From Pyricularia pennisetigena (Eukaryota > Ascomycota > Sordariomycetes > Magnaporthales > Pyriculariaceae), in NCBI RefSeq assembly GCF_004337985.1, contig NC_043741.1:4626140-4690139 (forward strand): a DNA stretch of 64,000 nt. Direction: 5' to 3'. Below the pieces are notes generated by a model. It was not told where the DNA came from and searched no databases. It saw nothing but the letters and a program-made list of their open reading frames with translations. Within the stretch, counting starts at the first letter, position 1, and the number at the start of each line of letters is the position of its first letter. Shown piece by piece: positions 58,407 to 64,000 of the stretch. The position numbers and the translations under genes were made by a program.

Positions 58407-59802
58407 CGGCACCCCGTCGACGGCGATGCGGGGTCCGGCCGAGGCAAGTTGCAAAAAGATCCGACGCTCAAGTGACCGCTCTTTTCATTATGTGGCGGCA
58501 GTGCTTGAGGGCAGAGGCTCTGGGAAACCGGCGCTGCACGTAAGCGCAGAGTGATTTCCCCGGCGCCGAAGCATGTATAGATGTGTTGACTCGCACGAGT
58601 CTCTCAAGCCAAGCTAAAGCAAGGTAACAGCTACCTGTCTGAATGAATGCAGGCGGTTGGTGTCAGCGGCGTTGGGGTTGTGACGTCGGATTTGCCGTTC
58701 TCAATGCTTAAGATTTAGCACACCGGACTTCAGCAAAAAAAAAAAAAAAAAAAAAAAATTGTTACTTACACAGCCGATGATCGATCTCAAGGATTGAGGG
58801 GCCCGTGAGCTCTCGCCGAATTCGATCTCCTTACCTTCGGCAGTTCAATTCATTTCAGTGAATTTGTGAATTAAGACGAAAAAAAAAAATTCAGCACCTC
58901 TAACCGACGGCCAGAGTCGACGTCGGAGAAGGGGAAATCGAGAGGCAGGAATAGAGATGGTCCCGCCCGCACAGCTACCCACCTAGGGATTTGTTTGCTA
59001 GGGCACTCCTGTCAAGTTTGTCGGATTGTTTCTCTTTAGCTAGCAGGGGTAAAGATCTTGGCGTTAGTTGCTAGGTCATAACACAAAGGAACGCCAATCA
59101 ACATGTCGGGCCATGGCAGGGATGGTACCAATTTGGGTAAGCGACTGGATCGAGTCCTGGAGCGAGCGAGGATGAGAACTCAATCCGTCTGAAAGCGGAT
59201 ACGACCAACGGCGAGTCTGTGGTCTGACTGACGTTGCCGATCTTGATCTAGGCATCTGGCAGGTCTCTTCGCGTTAGTTCTTGAGGGTTGGTTTAATTTT
59301 CCAAGATTAACAGTGGTTTAATTATTTCATTCATTCCTCGAGGCAGTCAGCCCCTAGACCTCCAAAACTTCTTTGTTTTCTTCTTGCCACGTCAAGACCA
59401 AGACATCTAAACATTCATTGGCATGAAAAGCATGACTACCAACAAGGAATTCCCAGCGCCACATTCGTTACACTACGTATTGTCTACGTGACCGGACGTT
59501 AAATTTGGCTTTGGACCCCGTTCACTGCTCTGAATTTTGCTTATCACACGTTTACCCAATAAGCGTTGGCCCGCAATTATCTAGGATTTCAATGGCCTCA
59601 CACATCACCAGTGCCAGCCGGCAAGGACACAGTGGTAGTAGTGATTAGCTGTCTTATAGATGAGAGAACCGTCCACGAGACTAGCAGTCAGAGTTGTTCG
59701 TACATAGATATGTTACATGAAATATACAGGGTCTCCATTAGCAGACCTTTTGTTACAATGACGGAAGTGAAGACTACAGTAGACGATCCCGTCGTCCCTT
59801 CT
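58407..59802. other. 1.4 kb intergenic
   Basis: Upstream of the WD40 gene and downstream of RRG9. Contains a 24-nt A run at 58735-58758. No gene recognised. Confidence 0.6.
58735..58758 (+). repeat. Poly(A) tract, 24 nt
   Basis: Uninterrupted A run, intergenic. Confidence 0.95.
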
Positions 59803-61023
59803 TCAATCCTCCCTTCTACCGCTTCCGCCTACACCTCCGAGTCTCCTCGGCCCACCACTTCGACGCCGAGCCTGTGATGGCTGATCAGTAGATTTCTTGC
59901 GATTATGAGGTCCATGTTGATGAGGCCGGTTGTTGAACCTCCTGGGTGGTGGAAGGTCTTCCTCTTCCATATCCCTCCGGCGAAGCTCCATCTTTCTCTT
60001 GACAAACTCGCGCTTGGCGTCCCAGTTGGTCTTAATGCCCTCTTCGCGCCACTTTTTGGGCGGCTTCGTACCCTGCTGAGCCTTCTGCTCCCAGATTTGC
60101 TTGCCCCGCTTGAACCAGCGCTGCTGCCGGTCCTCCTCCTCCTCTGCTGAAGGCGTCCAGTTGGATTTCAGTATGCGTCGGATAGCCTCGGGCGACACCT
60201 CGAAGCGCTCCGCGAGCACCGGTGTAGTGTAGAGATCCGGAAATTGTTTATGCAGTGCCCTGATTCCTTGAATGGCGTCTGGTGACAGCTTCTTCTGCGG
60301 CCGCCAACCTTGATCACCAAACTTCTTTTCAAGCGCATCCTTTTGGACCATCCAAGGTTCCTTCTTGGGTTTTGGCTCTTCGGCCGAGCCTCTTGTCTGC
60401 TTCTTGCCATCTGCCTCTTTCAATTTTTGCTTGTCACTCTTCGTGTCTTTCTTGGCCTTGACCTTCGCAGTCTCAAGCCTTCTCTTTTTTCTCTCCTGCG
60501 GGGTCTCCTCTATCTGCGGCGGTGTATCACCCGGACCGAACTGCAACAGTCTCCTGACCTTCCGAGGAAGTCGGGCTTCAGGTTCTGCTGACGCAGGTGT
60601 GACAGTTCGTGACTTCTTGGACGCTTTCGCTACCTGCTCGCTCTGACAGGGCTGTCGATCTGAGACATCTCGAGACGCTGTGATCTCGGAGGCAAGCGCA
60701 TCGATAGCTTCGGGCGTCAGTTCCGCAAGTGACGCCGACTCTAAACTCGCCGCATTACCGGCGGCATCCTCATTCTGCTGGCGCTGTTCCGGGCCTGTCG
60801 TGTTCTCCGGTGTTGGCAATGTCTCGGCGGCGGCTGCGGCGGTGTTGTTACGGCATGCTGTGGTGTAATGCAGGTTGCGGTAGGTAACCCGCGGAGCTGT
60901 GACTGTTTTTTGCTGCTGCCAAACAGATGATGCGACTGCACCTGGGCCCTTTTCGGCGATGTGCAGTTGAGTAAATCCCCTGACGAATATGCGCAAAGCA
61001 GCAGTGCGGCAGCTGCAAGCCAT
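59803..61023 (-). CDS. RRG9: RRG9/neugrin-like mitochondrial protein
   Basis: Yeast RRG9 is required for respiratory growth and mitochondrial genome maintenance. 406 aa from the ATG at 61023 (MACSCRTAALRIFVRGFTQL), which begins a good mitochondrial presequence. An earlier in-frame ATG at 61140 would add 39 residues translated from a poly(T) tract, so it is less likely. Residues 60-210 are Ala/Glu/Lys-rich and disordered. The Rrg9/neugrin core is at about 240-345: PWMVQKDALEKKFGDQGW, SPDAIQGIRALHKQFPD, LYTTPVLAERFEVSPEAI and RRILKSNW. A basic, Pro-rich tail ends the protein. No intron seen. Confidence 0.9.
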   Translation of the reverse strand: MACSCRTAALRIFVRGFTQLHIAEKGPGAVASSVWQQQKTVTAPRVTYRNLHYTTACRNNTAAAAAETLPTPENTTGPEQRQQNEDAAGNAASLESASLAELTPEAIDALASEITASRDVSDRQPCQSEQVAKASKKSRTVTPASAEPEARLPRKVRRLLQFGPGDTPPQIEETPQERKKRRLETAKVKAKKDTKSDKQKLKEADGKKQTRGSAEEPKPKKEPWMVQKDALEKKFGDQGWRPQKKLSPDAIQGIRALHKQFPDLYTTPVLAERFEVSPEAIRRILKSNWTPSAEEEEDRQQRWFKRGKQIWEQKAQQGTKPPKKWREEGIKTNWDAKREFVKRKMELRRRDMEEEDLPPPRRFNNRPHQHGPHNRKKSTDQPSQARRRSGGPRRLGGVGGSGRRED

Positions 61024-61434
61024 TTCACAAAAACCAGGAGTAGAAAAAAAAAAAAAAAAAACAAAGAAACAAGAAAGGAGTGTGAGGATATTAGAACGCA
61101 AAATCAGATCAGATCGAGTACGTAAAACTCGCGCCCGCATATACTAGGCGCGAGCCAGGAAGAGGGTAGGTAGCATGGGAAAGGAAAAAAAAAATCCAGC
61201 AGCACGGACCGATCCGCAAAGAGGTCCCCACACCACTCTGGCCGTTGATTCGGCCACTCCGTATGTTCCACCTGGTATACTACAAAAACGTATCTGTATT
61301 CCTTGCGCATATTTCAACCAAGGCAGCATATGTAGCATTGCATTTGACTTGAGGAACCCTTAGGTCCAGTGAAACAAGTTGCTTTCAGGCCTACACCTAT
61401 CACTAGACATCCTTCGTCTGATAAATAAGGAAAG

Positions 61435-61468
<34 letters not shown>
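61435..61468 (+). repeat. Poly(A) tract, 34 nt
   Basis: Longest homopolymer in the window, 24 bp beyond the stop codon of the SDR gene and so likely in its 3' UTR as poly(U) on the transcript strand. Confidence 0.95.
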
Positions 61469-61469
<1 letters not shown>

Positions 61470-61491
61470 CGCAATATATGCAGTGTAGCAA

Positions 61492-62468
61492 TCACAAGTT
61501 CTGCTTGCTCATCCAGTCGTTCGCCTTGTCCTTCCACTCATCCCTCCACCTCGTCAAGGGCGGCCTACCCTCGACGATATCACCAGCAGCCCAGAGCATC
61601 CTCTTCTTGTCGGTGGCCTCGTCGACGTCGTTATCGGGGCATATGACGTAGAAGCTGCCGGCGTCCATCTTGCCCATCAAAAACTCCACCACCTGCTCCG
61701 GGTACCAGGCCCCAGGCGCCTTTTCGGCCCCGGACCTCGACGTCATGGACGTGTGCGTCCATCCAGGAACCAGCAGGTGCGTCGACACGCCGGCCTCGTC
61801 GCGCAGGTCAAAGTCGAGCTGCTCGGCCAGGCTCTTGACCGCCGCCTTGCTGGCGTTGTACGCCGGGTTACCTGGCGGGTTGGTAATGCCCTGCTTCGAT
61901 CCCGTGATCACCACCGCGGCCTTGCCGCCATCGCTGCCGCTCTTCTTAACCGTCGGCAGCAGCGCCGCGAGGCCGTTGACCACGCCGAAGAAGTTGGCGT
62001 CCATCGTCGTGCGGAAAGCCTCAGGATCGGCCCAGCTGCAGGCGGTGCCTATACCAGCATTAAGTGCGAGCAGGTTGATCTTGCCTATACAGCGAGAGAC
62101 ACGACGGAGAAGATGGAATTCCAAGAGAATTAGTAGACTAAAACGTGATGATCAACCCACGATATGCATATGCTTTACTACTTGAAACGCAGTGCGGCGA
62201 TAAAAGATGACTAACCGCCTAGTTTCGATTCTACCGCCTGCTTGACAGCCTCCCAGTCCCCCAGCTTGGACACGTCCGCCTTCACCGTGGAGACTTTCTC
62301 ACTTGGGACGCTCTTTGGTAGCGCAGCGAGGTGTTCATCGCTCCAGTCCACTGCGACCACTTTCATGCCAGCCTCGGCACACTTTTTGGTCAGTGCAAGG
62401 CCAATACCAGACGCACCGCCGGTAATCACGGCAGTGTTGATTGCCTTGAAGATTTGTGACGCCGACAT
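61492..62468 (-). CDS. Short-chain dehydrogenase/reductase (SDR, Rossmann fold)
   Basis: NAD(P)-dependent oxidoreductase; substrate not predictable. Proposed exons in transcript order: 62468-62216 and 62084-61492, giving 281 aa. The cofactor motif TGGASGIG is at 16-23, with Asp41 at the end of beta-2, where an acidic residue usually favours NAD(H). NAG is at 93-95. Catalytic residues are Ser147 (VVITGSKQG), Tyr160 and Lys164 (YNASK). The intron splits a Gly codon between the cofactor half and the NAG motif. It ends MSKQNL. The start at 62468 (MSASQIFKAINTAVITGG) gives the usual short lead before the Rossmann motif. Related fungal proteins are often annotated as generic SDRs. Confidence 0.92.
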
Positions 62469-63008
62469 CGTTTCCGTGTATATTCTCTGTTTGAAGCCCA
62501 AGCAGAATAAAAAAAAAATTAAATAAATAAATAAATAAAGAAAATTGAAGAGCCCGAAGATGTATTATTTTGGGTGGCGAACCGGTAGTGAGCAGGTATC
62601 AAAGTGTGAAACCAAGACAGCTCTGAACGGTTCCCATCTATATAGGGTACTACTGCACGTATTACTGCGGCTGCTCTTATTATGCTCGACTTGCCCCGCT
62701 TCTCGACCCGAAGATGCCGTCATTCCTCCGTCTGCAACGGGCTTCAAGTACTTCGTACAGTGCTGTTCGTAAACACGGATAGAAAATGCTTGGTCTAAGA
62801 TAGCCATGCTTGGCCTCACCGAATGAATTAAGCACCTTGAAACTTGATATTCATTAATCTTGCAGCCTGCGTGTATGCAGTTTTAGAGAAGAAAATAATC
62901 ACTTTCTCAAGAACCAACAAACAGAACCCAAAACCCGCCCACAAGCCCTATATCTAGATACTCCAATAACCAAGCACACCTACGCCTCGCCCAACCATGT
63001 CTAGCATT
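62469..63008. other. Short intergenic, upstream of SDR gene
   Basis: 540 bp with an (AAAT)n-like run just upstream of the SDR start (62508-62540). No gene recognised. Confidence 0.6.
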
Positions 63009-64000
63009 TCAGCGCGGGAATGTAGGCTGCTTAGCCAGCATGACCTGAACGCTCTCTCGTGCACCCTCAGTATTCCAAATGCCATCCACACCGCCGCGCC
63101 GCCACTCATCGCCCGAAATATCACCTCCGCGCACTGACTCACCCCAGATGATATCAAGATCCCGCTGTTGCGATGACAACCAGCTTTTGATGAAATTGGT
63201 AGGATCCTCGCTCATCTGGTTGAAGAAATGGTGCCGTAGCTTGGACTCACCCACCGCGCCTACCAGCACCGCCAGCTGCTCGTCGAGCCGCGCAACCTCC
63301 TTGAGCATTGAAGCATATTCACTGGTCTGGGTGTTGTTCTGCTGTGTGCTGGCGGGGATGAATGGGAACATGCGTGCTCGCAATGGATCGTCCACCATCA
63401 CTTGCACGTCGTAAATTGTTGGCGTGGGATTTTTGTGGAACTCTTCATCCATCCGAATCGTGTAAGGCAGCTCGATGGGCGGCAGAGGCGCAAGGTGGTA
63501 TTCGATGTGCTTGGACAGGTTGACAATATAATCTTGTTCTATGTCCTTCGGGGCGCCTCCGTCTTGCATTTTGCTGGTAGGGTTACCGTCCGGCGTCTTT
63601 CCAATAACCTAGAGATGCGGTGCATATGAAGTTAGCTGTTTGAACCCATCGGCGGTCTCCCATAACCTCAAACATCCCGTGAGGTCCTAGCACGTACCTT
63701 GCGCAAGAGGTCGTCACAGCGGAACCTGCGTTTTTCCTCGTCCTCCAACAGTCCCATCAACCGAATGTAGTCCCAGAGCCGTATCAAGATCTCTTGCGGT
63801 GTGCCCTCTTTCATGTCGACAATTTCTGCCAATGCTGGGCTTATGGCGTATCTTTTGGGCTCCTCGGACCTCGTCAAGATGATTTTAACGTTGAGGTTGT
63901 CGTCGCCATTTCGCTTGAACGTTATCTCATCGAAATCGGCTGCTGGCGGCAGTGGTGCCTTTGTCATTTGCGATTTTGGCTGTGGTAGCGCGGGCTTGCT
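63009..64000 (-). CDS. SWIB-domain subunit of SWI/SNF or RSC (Snf12/Rsc6/Ssr3-like), partial
   Basis: Chromatin-remodelling complex subunit in the nucleus. Only the C-terminal 300 codons are in the window; the gene continues past base 64000. Visible exons in transcript order: from the window edge to 63698, then 63608-63009. The frame is open to the edge (the first residues read SKPALPQPKSQ), so the true start is outside. The SWIB domain covers PKRYAISPALAEIVDMKEGT, PQEILIRLWDYIRLMGLLED and FRCDDLLRKV, continuing as IGKTPDG across the intron. The C-terminal section (IEYHLAPLPPIELPYTIR, then helices with HHFFNQMSEDP) matches the SMARCD/Snf12 tail. Which complex it belongs to cannot be settled from this fragment. 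Confidence 0.9.

Noticed and set aside
58407..58454. Upstream extension of the WD40 protein
   Set aside because: It would begin at TTG; the first ATG in frame is at 58406.
1..64000. CRISPR arrays, prokaryotic operons, viral or transposase genes
   Set aside because: Spliceosomal introns and gene content show a fungal nuclear region; no direct-repeat/spacer arrays and no transposase or reverse-transcriptase motifs were seen.

Overview
This window is nuclear DNA from a filamentous ascomycete (Pezizomycotina, most likely a Sordariomycete). The evidence is short GT-AG introns of about 50-300 nt with CTAAC/CTGAC-like branch sites, long intergenic spaces, a Zn2Cys6 regulator, and fungal-type gene models such as an Ole1 desaturase with a C-terminal cytochrome b5 domain, RRG7, RRG9 and an Ime2-type kinase. 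Genus cannot be fixed from the sequence alone. Exon joins were worked out by hand from splice consensus, reading phase and family conservation; none is confirmed by transcripts.

Left part (1-17 kb): a DHA2-type MFS transporter with a long repeat-encoded acidic tail (+), a Zn2Cys6 transcription factor (+) whose zinc cluster can only be read through a 3-nt microexon, a transglutaminase-fold protein with an intact Cys-His-Asp triad (-), and a seven-exon KH-domain RNA-binding protein (-). The transporter/regulator pair is the only accessory-looking part and could be the edge of a metabolite or detoxification locus that continues beyond base 1.

Middle part (17-43.6 kb): a large disordered protein (-) diverges from a pyrimidine 5'-nucleotidase (+). 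MED21 (-) diverges from RRG7 (+), a mitochondrial protein that keeps a complete PD-(D/E)XK/Mrr-like motif set. A small charged protein (-) diverges from the mitochondrial Lon protease PIM1 (+). After a 5.2 kb gene-free stretch come a pseudokinase-like protein (+) with altered HRD and DFG motifs and the stearoyl-CoA desaturase OLE1 (+).

Right part (43.6-64 kb), all on the minus strand: an Ime2/RCK-MAK family kinase, a two-propeller WD40 protein of the MAPKBP1/WDR62 type, RRG9, a short-chain dehydrogenase, and the 3' portion of a SWI/SNF-RSC SWIB subunit (Snf12/Rsc6/Ssr3) that runs off the right edge. Three genes act in mitochondrial genome or protein maintenance (RRG7, PIM1, RRG9) and two in transcription machinery (MED21, SWIB subunit), so most of the window is core housekeeping DNA.

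I recognised no transposase or reverse transcriptase ORF, rRNA, tRNA or CRISPR. The long gene-free stretches hold A/T homopolymer tracts of 19-34 nt, short microsatellites and recurring short palindromes. Two runs of N lie beside or inside poly(T) tracts.
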